Part shown: positions 45,922-54,307 of the stretch, in pieces | How the letters are laid out: every line of letters starts with the position of its first letter | Position numbering within the stretch: the first letter of the stretch is position 1 | NCBI GenBank assembly: GCA_963850605.1 | Contig: CAWKLX010000002.1 | Location: 496,001-560,000 of the forward strand | Reading direction: 5' to 3' | From: BOG-908 sp963850605 | Lineage (GTDB): Bacteria; Pseudomonadota; Alphaproteobacteria; Acetobacterales; Acetobacteraceae | Length of the DNA stretch: 64,000 nt | Position numbers and translations under genes: made by a program | The notes under the pieces: generated by a model | Told to the model about the DNA's origin: nothing | The model's input: only the letters and a program-made list of their open reading frames with translations | Databases searched by the model: none

Positions 45922-47873
45922 AGATTGGCCGCCTCGCGCACGCCCTGGCGCGCCATGCCCAGCGCGCCAAGCGCCGTGCGGACGATGGACTTGCTGTCCA
46001 GGCCGGCTTCCACGATCTGCGCGGCCGGGCTCATGTGGTCGATGAACCGGTCCGGCAGCGTGATCGGCCGGTAGCGCAGGCCGCCATCCAGGAAACCGCC
46101 GCAGGCCAGATGCTGGGCCACCAGCGCCGAGAAACCGCCGACAGAGGCCTCTTCGACGGTGATCAGCACCTCGTGGTGGCGTGCCAACTGCTCCAGCAAG
46201 GCCGTGTCGATCGGCTTGGCGAATCGTGCATCGGCGACCGTCGTGGACAAGCCACGAGCGGCCAGCTCGTCGGCGGCGCGCATCGCGTCGGCCAGGCGCG
46301 TGCCTAGGCTGAGAATGGCAACGCGCGAGCCCTCGCGCAGCACGCGACCGCGGCCGATCGCCAGGATCTCACCACGCGCTGGCAGGGTCAGGCCGGTGCC
46401 TTCACCCCGCGGGTAGCGGAAGGCGGATGGCCGGTCGCCGATCGATGCGGAGGTGGCGACCATGTGCATCAGCTCGACCTCATCGGCCGGCGCCATCAGC
46501 ACGATTCCGGGCAAGCAGCCCAGATAAGACAGGTCGAAGCTGCCGGCATGGGTGGCGCCGTCATTGCCCACCAGCCCGGCGCGGTCGATGGCGAAGCGCA
46601 CCGGCAGGTTCTGCAGCACCACGTCGTGCACCACCTGATCGTAGGCGCGCTGCAGGAAGGTGGAGTAGATGGTGGCGAACGGCGCCATGCCTTCGGCGGC
46701 CATGGAGGCGGCGAACGTGACGGCGTGCTGCTCGGCGATGCCGACGTCGAAAAAGCGGTCAGGAAATTTCTTCGCGAACCGATCCAGCCCCGTGCCGGAC
46801 GGCATGGCCGCCGTGATGGCCACGATACGGTCGTCATGCTCGGCCTCGGTCACCAGCGCGTCGGCGAAGACGCGCGTGTACGTGGGCGGACCGGCCGGCG
46901 CCTTCACCTGCTCGCCCGTCACCACGTTGAACTTGGCCACCGCGTGCAGTTTGTCGGCCGTGGCCTCGGCCGGCGGATAGCCGAAGCCCTTCTTGGTGAT
47001 GACGTGCAGCAGGATCGGGCCCTTGGCCTCCGCCTCGCGCAGGTTGCGCAGCACGGGGAGCAGGTGATCCATGTTGTGGCCGTCGATCGGACCCACATAA
47101 TAAAACCCGAGTTCTTCGAAAAGCGTGCCGCCCGTCAGCAGGCCCCTTGCGTACTCCTCGGCCTTCTTGACCGTGCGATCCAGCCCCCACGGAAAATGTT
47201 TCGTGATGCGGCCCGCCACGTCGCGAATGGACAGGAAACTGCGGCTGCTCATCAGGCGCGAGAGGTAGGCGCTCATGGCGCCGACCGGCGGAGCGATCGA
47301 CATCTCGTTGTCGTTCAGCACGACGATCAGGCGGCTTCTCCGAGCGCCGGCGTTGTTCATCGCCTCGTAGGCCATGCCGGCGCTCATGGCGCCGTCGCCG
47401 ATCACGGCGATGACATGGCGTTCGGGATGGCCCTGCAACTCGTTGGCCACCGCGAAGCCCAGGCCGGCGGAGATGGACGTCGAGCTATGGGCGGCGCCGA
47501 ACGGGTCGTATTCGCTCTCGCTGCGTCTCGTAAAACCGGACAGGCCGCCGGCCTGTCGAAGGGTGCGTATCCGATCCCGCCGCCCGGTCAGAATCTTATG
47601 GGGATAAGCCTGATGGCCCACGTCCCAGATGATCTTGTCGGTCGGACTGTCGAACACGGCGTGCAAGGCGACCGTCAGCTCGACCACGCCCAGCGAGGCG
47701 CCCAGATGGCCGCCTGTGGTCGATACGGCATCCACCGTCTCGGCGCGTAGCTCGTCGGCCACCTGGCGCAACTGCTCGTTGGAGAGGTTGCGCAAGTCGG
47801 CGGGCGTGTGCACCCGGTCCAGGAGCGGCGTGGATGGCCGGCCGGAAGTGGCCATGCGTGGTTCAGCGGTCAT
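45918..47873 (-). CDS. dxs: 1-deoxy-D-xylulose-5-phosphate synthase
   Basis: First enzyme of the MEP pathway; joins pyruvate and glyceraldehyde-3-phosphate using thiamine diphosphate. GHQAYPHKILTGR, GDGAMSAGMAYEAMNNAG (thiamine site) and GIAEQHAVTFAASMA are present. The start at 47873 gives 651 residues, slightly longer than usual at the N-terminus; ATG 47855 is an alternative. It feeds IspA and the hopanoid genes downstream. Confidence 0.96.
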   Translation of the reverse strand: MTAEPRMATSGRPSTPLLDRVHTPADLRNLSNEQLRQVADELRAETVDAVSTTGGHLGASLGVVELTVALHAVFDSPTDKIIWDVGHQAYPHKILTGRRDRIRTLRQAGGLSGFTRRSESEYDPFGAAHSSTSISAGLGFAVANELQGHPERHVIAVIGDGAMSAGMAYEAMNNAGARRSRLIVVLNDNEMSIAPPVGAMSAYLSRLMSSRSFLSIRDVAGRITKHFPWGLDRTVKKAEEYARGLLTGGTLFEELGFYYVGPIDGHNMDHLLPVLRNLREAEAKGPILLHVITKKGFGYPPAEATADKLHAVAKFNVVTGEQVKAPAGPPTYTRVFADALVTEAEHDDRIVAITAAMPSGTGLDRFAKKFPDRFFDVGIAEQHAVTFAASMAAEGMAPFATIYSTFLQRAYDQVVHDVVLQNLPVRFAIDRAGLVGNDGATHAGSFDLSYLGCLPGIVLMAPADEVELMHMVATSASIGDRPSAFRYPRGEGTGLTLPARGEILAIGRGRVLREGSRVAILSLGTRLADAMRAADELAARGLSTTVADARFAKPIDTALLEQLARHHEVLITVEEASVGGFSALVAQHLACGGFLDGGLRYRPITLPDRFIDHMSPAAQIVEAGLDSKSIVRTALGALGMARQGVREAANL

Positions 47874-47924
47874 GATCCGAACGTTACTCCCAATCAACCA
47901 GGGCGGCCCAATGCCTGCTCGCCC

Positions 47925-48854
47925 CTAATTTCTGCGTGCGACGACCCAGGATGCCAAAGCGCGCAGCCTGTCGGCTTCCGGCCCGAAATGCTCTAGGTGG
48001 GCTTTCGACTGCTCACACAACATGACGGCCTGTGCTTCGGCGCGCTCGACCCCCAGAATTGATACCACTGTGGCTTTTCCGGCAGCCTCGTCCTTGCCAG
48101 CCGTCTTGCCGATCTGCTCGGCGGTGCCGACTGCGTCCAGCACGTCGTCGGCGATCTGGAAGGCGGCGCCCACATCCCTGCCATAGGCGGCGATCTGCGT
48201 GCGCACCTGCCAGGGTGCGCGGCCCAGTATGGCCCCGGCCTCGGCCGAGTATTGGATCAGGCGCCCGGTTTTGAGCGCTTGCAGCCGGGCCACCTCGCCC
48301 AGGTTCAGCGTGCGGCCTTCTGCCTCCATGTCGATCATCTGGCCGCCGGCCATGCCGCGCGCGCCCGCGGCCAGGGCCAGGGCGCAGACCAGTTCGCAGC
48401 GTGCCAGCGGGTCGGAATGGGTGTCTTCTTCGGCCAGGACCTCGAAGGCGCGGGCCTGCAACGCGTCGCCAGCCAGGATGGCGGTGGCCTCATCGAACGC
48501 GCGGTGCGTGCTGGGCTTGCCGCGGCGCAGATCGTCGTTGTCCATGGAAGGCAGGTCGTCGTGCACCAGCGAATACGCGTGCAGCATCTCCACCGAGGCC
48601 GCCACCCGGGCGGCGCAGGCGGGCGCCACTTTGAACAGCGACGCCACCTCCATGACCAGGAAGCCGCGGAGCCGCTTGCCGCCGCCGAGGGCGGCGTAGC
48701 GCATCGCCTCGATCAGCCGTGCTTCCAGCCCCTGTTCCAGCGGCAGCAGACCGTCGAGACAGGTTTCTATCTGGCCGGCCCGCTCCGTCAGGGCGTTCAT
48801 CAGGGCGATTTCGGGCGTGCCCTGCAGACCGATTTCCATGCTGTCCGTGGTCAC
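47925..48854 (-). CDS. ispA: polyprenyl (farnesyl) diphosphate synthase
   Basis: Condenses isopentenyl and dimethylallyl units to farnesyl diphosphate, the precursor of squalene and hopanoids. The two aspartate-rich motifs are HDDLPSMDND and QIADDVLD, and GGKRLRG lies near residue 57. The start is GTG at 48854, overlapping the xseB stop (GTGA), giving 309 residues. Followed by dxs after 51 bp. Confidence 0.95.
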   Translation of the reverse strand: MTTDSMEIGLQGTPEIALMNALTERAGQIETCLDGLLPLEQGLEARLIEAMRYAALGGGKRLRGFLVMEVASLFKVAPACAARVAASVEMLHAYSLVHDDLPSMDNDDLRRGKPSTHRAFDEATAILAGDALQARAFEVLAEEDTHSDPLARCELVCALALAAGARGMAGGQMIDMEAEGRTLNLGEVARLQALKTGRLIQYSAEAGAILGRAPWQVRTQIAAYGRDVGAAFQIADDVLDAVGTAEQIGKTAGKDEAAGKATVVSILGVERAEAQAVMLCEQSKAHLEHFGPEADRLRALASWVVARRN

Positions 48855-49084
48855 CCTGCCACCGCCTTCAGGGTCAGCGAGCCGTCCGCCTGTTCGACGA
48901 TGGCCTGTACGCGGGCTTCCGCCTCGGCGAGCTTGGACTCGCAATGCCGCCGCAGGGCGGTGCCGCGCTCGTAGCAGGTGATGGCGTCCTCCAGCTTCTG
49001 CTGACCGCCTTCCAGGCCGCGAACTATACGTTCAAGTTCGGCGAGGGCGTCCTCGAAGGAGAGGCCGGAGATAGAGTCCGACAT
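48851..49084 (-). CDS. xseB: exodeoxyribonuclease VII small subunit
   Basis: Small subunit of ExoVII, which degrades single-stranded DNA with XseA. The 77-residue protein starts MSDSISGLSFEDALAELERIV and has the helical GTALRRHCESKLAEAEARVQ segment typical of the family. It opens the isoprenoid/hopanoid operon, an arrangement (xseB-ispA-dxs) common in proteobacteria. xseA is not in the window. Confidence 0.95.
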   Translation of the reverse strand: MSDSISGLSFEDALAELERIVRGLEGGQQKLEDAITCYERGTALRRHCESKLAEAEARVQAIVEQADGSLTLKAVAG

Positions 49085-49174
49085 GGAAGATGGGTAGCGT
49101 GAAAGGCCGCGGAAAGGAAGCGTGCGCGGCAACGCGATCTTTGGCCGGTGGCTTGGGTCGGCTATAGGCGGGGC

Positions 49175-50107
49175 GTGCGCATCCTGTTCATCTCGGCGAC
49201 GCGGTTGGGCGACGCGGTGCTGTCCACCGGGCTGCTGGCCCATCTGCTCGAGCAACAGCCAGGCGCGCGCGTCACGGTGGCGTGCGGGCCGGTAGCGGCC
49301 GGGGTGTTCGCGCGGATGCCTGGGCTGGAACGGGTTCTGGTGATCGAAAAACGCGCGGCGGACCTGCACTGGCTGGCACTGTGGGCGCGGGTAGTGGGTC
49401 CTTTGTGGGATGTGGTGGTCGATCTGCGCGGGTCGGCGCTGAGTTTTTTTCTGCCGGCGCGGCGGCGCATCGTCATGCGCGGCGGCCGGCGGCCGGGACA
49501 CCGGCTGACGCATATCGCCGGTGCGGCCGGGCTGGACGTGGTGCCGCGCCCGGTGGCCTGGACATCGCCGGCAGACCGGGCGGTGGCGGCGGGGCTGCTG
49601 GGCGAGGGAAGATGGATCGGACTGGGTCCAACGGCGAATTGGGCGGGTAAGGCATGGCCTGCGGAGCGGTTCGTGGGCCTGGCACACGCATTGGCCTCGG
49701 CACTGCCGGGCGCACGCGTTGCCATTTTTGGTGGCCCGGGCGAGGCGGAGCGGGCCGCCGCGTCCGCCACGCTGGCCGCGTTGCCGGGCGCGCTCGATCT
49801 GGTGGGGCGGCTGAGCCTGCCGGAAGCGGCGGCGTGCCTGGCGCGCTGCACGGTGTTCGTGGGCAATGATTCGGGGCTGATGCACTTGGCGGCTGCATCG
49901 GGTGCGGCCACGCTGGGTTTGTTCGGGCCAACGCCGGCGGCGGAATATGCGCCGGCCGGGCGATGCACGGCGTTCGTCGAGGCGGACGGCGCGCCTGGGA
50001 TGGCGCCAATGGAATCGCTCGGTGTGCAGACTGCGGCCGATGCCGCGCTCGCGCTGCTGCAGCGGGATGGTGTTCTGCCCTCGCTTGCGGAGGCGCATGT
50101 CGCGTGA
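49175..50107 (+). CDS. glycosyltransferase family 9 (heptosyltransferase-like)
   Basis: A 310-residue GT-B enzyme of family 9, likely building LPS core or a surface glycan. It starts with GTG (VRILFISATRLGDAVLS), the hallmark N-terminus. The nucleotide-sugar region contains LGPTANWAGKAWPAERF, IFGGPGE, and VGNDSGLMHLAAASG with LFGPTPAAEYAP. It overlaps the following GT4 gene by 4 bp and is divergent from xseB. Confidence 0.88.
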   Translation: MRILFISATRLGDAVLSTGLLAHLLEQQPGARVTVACGPVAAGVFARMPGLERVLVIEKRAADLHWLALWARVVGPLWDVVVDLRGSALSFFLPARRRIVMRGGRRPGHRLTHIAGAAGLDVVPRPVAWTSPADRAVAAGLLGEGRWIGLGPTANWAGKAWPAERFVGLAHALASALPGARVAIFGGPGEAERAAASATLAALPGALDLVGRLSLPEAAACLARCTVFVGNDSGLMHLAAASGAATLGLFGPTPAAEYAPAGRCTAFVEADGAPGMAPMESLGVQTAADAALALLQRDGVLPSLAEAHVA

Positions 50108-51123
50108 GGGTGGCGCACTTGATGGCAGGCGCGCCGGACGGCGGCGCGGAGCTGTTCTTCGAGCGGCTGTGCATGGCGATGGCGCGCGCGGGTGACGAGG
50201 TTCTCCCGGTCATGCGGCACGACGCAGCGCGGGAGCAGCGGCTGCGCAGCGCCGGACTGTCGCCGCATATCCTGCGGTTCGGCGGCCGCCTCGATCCTTT
50301 GACGCGCTGGCGTGCCGGCCGCGTCCTGCGAGACTTCGCGCCGCGTGTGGCTGTCGCCTGGATGGGGCGCGCGGCACGGCATGCGCCGCGCGGTCCCTGG
50401 GTTCTGGTCGGGCGGCTGGGCGGCTATTACGATCTGCGGCAATTCGCGCGGTGCGACCACCTGGTTGGCAACACGCAAGGCATGGTCGATTGGATTGCTT
50501 CGAAAGGCTGGCCGCGAGAGCGCCTGCACTTACTGCCGAACTTTGTGCCCGACCTGTCGGGAGCCGCGCGCGCGGCATTGCCGGTGCCAGTGGGTGCGAA
50601 GGTGGTGCTGGCGATGGGGCGGCTGCACCGTACCAAGGGTTTCGACCTTCTGATCGCGGCGATGGCCAGGCTGCCCGGCGTGCATGCGGTGATTGCCGGG
50701 GACGGGCCGGAGCGGGATGGATTGGAGCGGCTGTCCAGGCACGCGGGTGTGGCCGACCGCGTGCATTTCCTGGGCTGGCGACGGGACACGGCGGCGCTGT
50801 TAGCGGCGTGCGACGTGCTTGCCTGCCCTTCACGCTCTGAGCCGCTAGGCAATGTTGTGCTGGAAGCGTTCTCCGCCGGGCGCCCGGTTGTGGCCAGCAT
50901 GGCTGACGGCCCAAGGGAGTTGATCGAGAGCGGGCGGACGGGCGTGCTGGTGGCCGGCGAGAGCGCGATTGCGCTGGCCGCGGGAATCGAGAGCGTGTTG
51001 CACCGACCCACGCAAGCCATGGTGCAAGCCGCCCGCGCCCGCTACGTATCGGATTTCTCCGAGGACGCCGTGGTAAGTCGCTGGCGCGAATTCCTGTCGC
51101 ACGTGCACGCCCCCAATGGGTAA
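50104..51123 (+). CDS. glycosyltransferase family 4
   Basis: A 339-residue GT-B enzyme. GTG start within the GT9 stop. The donor-binding half has VLAMGRLHRTKGFDLLI, VIAGDGPERDGLE, and SRSEPLGNVVLEAFSAGRPVVAS, the classic E-x7-E motif with the catalytic residues. It probably acts directly after the GT9 enzyme. The hairpin repeat follows its stop. Confidence 0.9.
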   Translation: MRVAHLMAGAPDGGAELFFERLCMAMARAGDEVLPVMRHDAAREQRLRSAGLSPHILRFGGRLDPLTRWRAGRVLRDFAPRVAVAWMGRAARHAPRGPWVLVGRLGGYYDLRQFARCDHLVGNTQGMVDWIASKGWPRERLHLLPNFVPDLSGAARAALPVPVGAKVVLAMGRLHRTKGFDLLIAAMARLPGVHAVIAGDGPERDGLERLSRHAGVADRVHFLGWRRDTAALLAACDVLACPSRSEPLGNVVLEAFSAGRPVVASMADGPRELIESGRTGVLVAGESAIALAAGIESVLHRPTQAMVQAARARYVSDFSEDAVVSRWREFLSHVHAPNG

Positions 51124-51133
51124 AAGTCTTTTG

Positions 51134-51155
51134 CTTCTTTTCTTCAGAAAAGAAG
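51134..51155. terminator. TTCTTTTC hairpin repeat between GT4 and asnB
   Basis: CTTCTTTTCT (51134-51143) pairs with AGAAAAGAAG (51146-51155). Another weaker run (cttcttgaaagaaagaag) follows at about 51160-51178. It matches the elements at 36081 and 11381 almost base for base and would separate transcription of GT4 from asnB. Confidence 0.72.
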
Positions 51156-51210
51156 AATCTTCTTCTTGAAAGAAAGAAGCGAAGAACCCTTACGAAGTTC
51201 GGCTTAGCCA

Positions 51211-52950
51211 ATGTGCGGGATTGCGGGGGTGACGTGGGAGGCGGCGCCGGCGGTGCTGGATGCGTTGACCGCGGCGCTGGCGCATCGGGGGCCGGATGGG
51301 GCGGGGCGCTTCGTGGGCGTGCACGCGGCGCTGGTGCATACGCGGCTGGCGATTATCGATTTGCCGGGCGGGGACCAGCCGTTCCAGGACGGGCCGGCAA
51401 CGCTGATTGCTAACGGCGAGATCTACAACAATCCTGAGCTGCGCGCCGACATGCCGGGGGTGCATTTTGCCACGGGTAGCGATTGCGAGCCGCCGTTGCA
51501 TCTCTTCCGCGGCGATCCGCGCGGGTTCGCGAACCGGCTGCGCGGCATGTATGCGATCGCCGTTGATGATCGTTCAGCGCGCACCATGACGTTGTCGCGC
51601 GATCCGTTCGGCATAAAGCCCTTATACTACACACAGGCCGCTTCCGGCGTGGCGTTCGCGTCCGAACCGCAGGCGTTATTGCGCGCTGGTTTGGCTGCGC
51701 GCGGGGTGCGGGCGTCGTCGCGTGTCGAGCTGTTGCAAATGCAGTTCTGCTCGGGTGCCGAAACCATCTTTCCGGGCATCTTCCGCGTGCTGCCCGGCGA
51801 GACGGTGCGGGTGGCGGAGGGGCGCGTGGTGGAGCGCGCGCGCCGCGCCGCGTTGCCGGATGGCGGGCCGGAGACAGTGGGCGAGGACGCGGCACTGGCG
51901 CGGCTGGACGCGGCGCTGATGGACAGCGTGGAGGTGCACCAGCGCAGCGACGTGCCATTCGGCATGTTTCTGTCAGGCGGTATCGACAGCGCCGCGATCC
52001 TTGCGGTGATGGCGCGGTTGCAGGCGCGGCCCCTGGCGTTCACAGCCGGCTTCGACGTGCCGGGTGCGGCCGACGAGCGTGTCCAGGCCGCCACCGTGGC
52101 AGCGGCGGCGGGTGCGCGGCACGAGTGCATCAACATTTCGCGCGACATGGTCTGGGCGGAATTGCCGCGCATCGTGGCGGCGATGGACGACCCGGCCGCG
52201 GATTACGCGATCATCCCAAGCTGGTTCTTGGCCCGGCGCGCGCGGCAGGATGTGAAAGTCGTGCTGTGCGGCGAGGGCGGCGACGAGATTTTCGGCGGCT
52301 ACGGCCGGTATCGCAGCGCCATGCGGCCGTGGTTTGCCGGCGGCCGGGTGATGCGGGCGCGCGGCACGTTCGATGGAATGAGCGTGCTGCGCGCCGCGCC
52401 TTCGGGCTGGCGCGACGGGTTTGCGGCGGCCGAGGCACGGGCGGCGACGGGCGGGCGCTCGCGCCTGCAGGCGGCGCAGGCGGCGGACATTTCCGATTGG
52501 CTACCGCATGACCTGTTGCTGAAGCTGGACCGGTGTTTGATGGCGCATGGGGTGGAGGGGCGCACGCCGTTTCTCGATCCTGCTGTTGCCGCGGCTGGAT
52601 TTTTGCTGCCGGACGGGCTGAAGGTGCGCGGCGGTTTGGGCAAGGTGCTGTTGCGCAAGTGGTTGGCTGGCGCGTTGCCGGAGGCGGCTGCGGCTGCGCC
52701 GAAGCAGGGGTTCTCCGTGCCGATCGGTGCCTGGATTGCGTTGGACGGCGCGCGGCTAGGACGGGCTGTGGCGCGTCAGCCTGGCGTGGCGGAGGTGGCT
52801 GCACCGGAGCGGGTGATTCGATTGTTCGAGGCGGCGTCCGGCAAACGCGAGGGAATGGCAGCGTGGATGCTGCTGTTCTACGCACTGTGGCATCGCGCGC
52901 ACGTCGAAGGACTGCCGTCCGAGGGCGGCGTGATGGACGTGCTAGATTAG
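51211..52950 (+). CDS. asnB: asparagine synthase (glutamine-hydrolysing) family protein
   Basis: Class II glutamine amidotransferase fused to an ATP-pyrophosphatase. The nucleophile is Cys2 (MCGIAGVTWE), HRGPDG and NGEIYN follow, and the ATP loop is FLSGGIDSAAI (about residues 252-262). GEGGDEIFGGYGRY is present in the synthetase half. Length 579. In surface-glycan clusters such proteins often amidate sugar acids rather than make asparagine; the two cannot be told apart here. It ends 4 bp inside the convergent acyltransferase. Confidence 0.87.
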   Translation: MCGIAGVTWEAAPAVLDALTAALAHRGPDGAGRFVGVHAALVHTRLAIIDLPGGDQPFQDGPATLIANGEIYNNPELRADMPGVHFATGSDCEPPLHLFRGDPRGFANRLRGMYAIAVDDRSARTMTLSRDPFGIKPLYYTQAASGVAFASEPQALLRAGLAARGVRASSRVELLQMQFCSGAETIFPGIFRVLPGETVRVAEGRVVERARRAALPDGGPETVGEDAALARLDAALMDSVEVHQRSDVPFGMFLSGGIDSAAILAVMARLQARPLAFTAGFDVPGAADERVQAATVAAAAGARHECINISRDMVWAELPRIVAAMDDPAADYAIIPSWFLARRARQDVKVVLCGEGGDEIFGGYGRYRSAMRPWFAGGRVMRARGTFDGMSVLRAAPSGWRDGFAAAEARAATGGRSRLQAAQAADISDWLPHDLLLKLDRCLMAHGVEGRTPFLDPAVAAAGFLLPDGLKVRGGLGKVLLRKWLAGALPEAAAAAPKQGFSVPIGAWIALDGARLGRAVARQPGVAEVAAPERVIRLFEAASGKREGMAAWMLLFYALWHRAHVEGLPSEGGVMDVLD

Positions 52951-54141
52951 ACCGGAACGGGCGTGCCGGTATTGCGCGATGGCGTTGGGCCAACGAGCCT
53001 GCGCCGAAGCGCGCGGTCGGCGGGTGCTGAGACAAACCGATCGAGAGTCCAGCCGAGACACCAGGCCAAAGCCACGATCGGCGCGAACCACATCCAGCCT
53101 GTGCGCAGATCGCCGCCGGCATCGTGATACAGGAATACGACAGGCCAGATCACGAACATGTGGGTCAGATAGATCTCGTAGCTGAGTCGGCCGAACGAGC
53201 GCAGCACGCTCGCGGCCCGCATCCAGCGCGCGACAAAACCTTGGTGGAGCGCCACGATCAGCATGGCCGTGCCGACTGTCAGCAGCAGCATCGTAGTGCT
53301 GCCGAGCGTGGGCCAGATCACGTCCTCCGCCAGAAACACGGTGGCAACGGCGAATGCACCGATCGAGCCGATGACCCGACCTTGCCAATTCGGTAGATGC
53401 GGCCTGCGAAAACACCAGATCGCGGCCAGCACGCCGGTGGCGATCGCGGCCATGCCGGGCAGGTAAGCCTTTTCTTGCAAGATTTCGTTGCCGGCCAGGG
53501 CAGCGTGCGTGGCCGGCAAAGACAGGGCGAGTAGGCAGAGCGGCGCAGCAAGGAAGGCGATGTGCCTGCGTGCGAGCAGGCACACAATTGGGAAAACGAC
53601 GTAAAAAACCTCCTCGATGGAGAGCGACCATAGCACGTCCCACCCTGCCGGCAGGTACCCACGAACCGCTTCGTATACGTTGAGCCGGAAGCTGAGCACG
53701 GCCCAGATGGCGCCGGCGAGCGACTGGTTTGGCCGCGAGATGACATAGTTGGGGGTGCCGGTCAGATGCAGCATGGCGAGTGCGGCAATCAGCAGCAGCA
53801 GGCAGGGCAGAATGCGCGCGGCACGCCGACCGTAGAACTGCCGGAGCTTGATGCGCCCCAGAGAAGGCCAGCGGTGCAGCGCGTTGGTGGTGATCAGAAA
53901 ACCCGAGATGACGAAGAACACGAACACCGCCTCGTAGCCGAAATAGCCGAGTGCCAGCAGAACGTGTTGCGGCAGCACGGCAGCCAGGCCGGTTTTTTCG
54001 ATTGGAATACGCAGCGATGTGTGGTGGGTAACGACGAGCAGGATGCTGATCCCGCGCAGGACGTCGATGCCGGCGTTGCGGCGAGTATCTGCCCGAAGTC
54101 ACGTCATCCGTAGGCGCTGCCGGGCGTGCGGCGTCGCGCAT
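52947..54141 (-). pseudogene. acyltransferase 3 (OafA-type), N-terminal frameshift
   Basis: Multi-span membrane O-acyltransferase that decorates glycans. The N-terminus (MRDAARPAAPTDDVTSGRY from 54141) and the body (RRNAGIDVLRGISILLVVTHH onward) are in different frames; one extra base at 54084 explains it. The body has GYEAVFVFFVISGFLIT, WSLSIEEVFYVVFPIV and about ten hydrophobic spans, as the family does. In the body frame no start codon is available before 53978, so without correction the first helix is lost. Convergent with asnB, overlapping 4 bp. Confidence 0.85.
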
Positions 54142-54307
54142 CACCAAATCCGAACCACGCCACACTCATCGAAATGCCGCTCGTCGGAAGCCGGCTTCAC
54201 GATCTGCAGTTGGGCTTGTGCACTCCGCCATGCGGACGAACGGGTCGCGGTGCGGTCCAGGCAGCGCGCCTGGTTTCCGGCGGTGTTTTGGTTGAAGCAG
54301 GGCCGCT

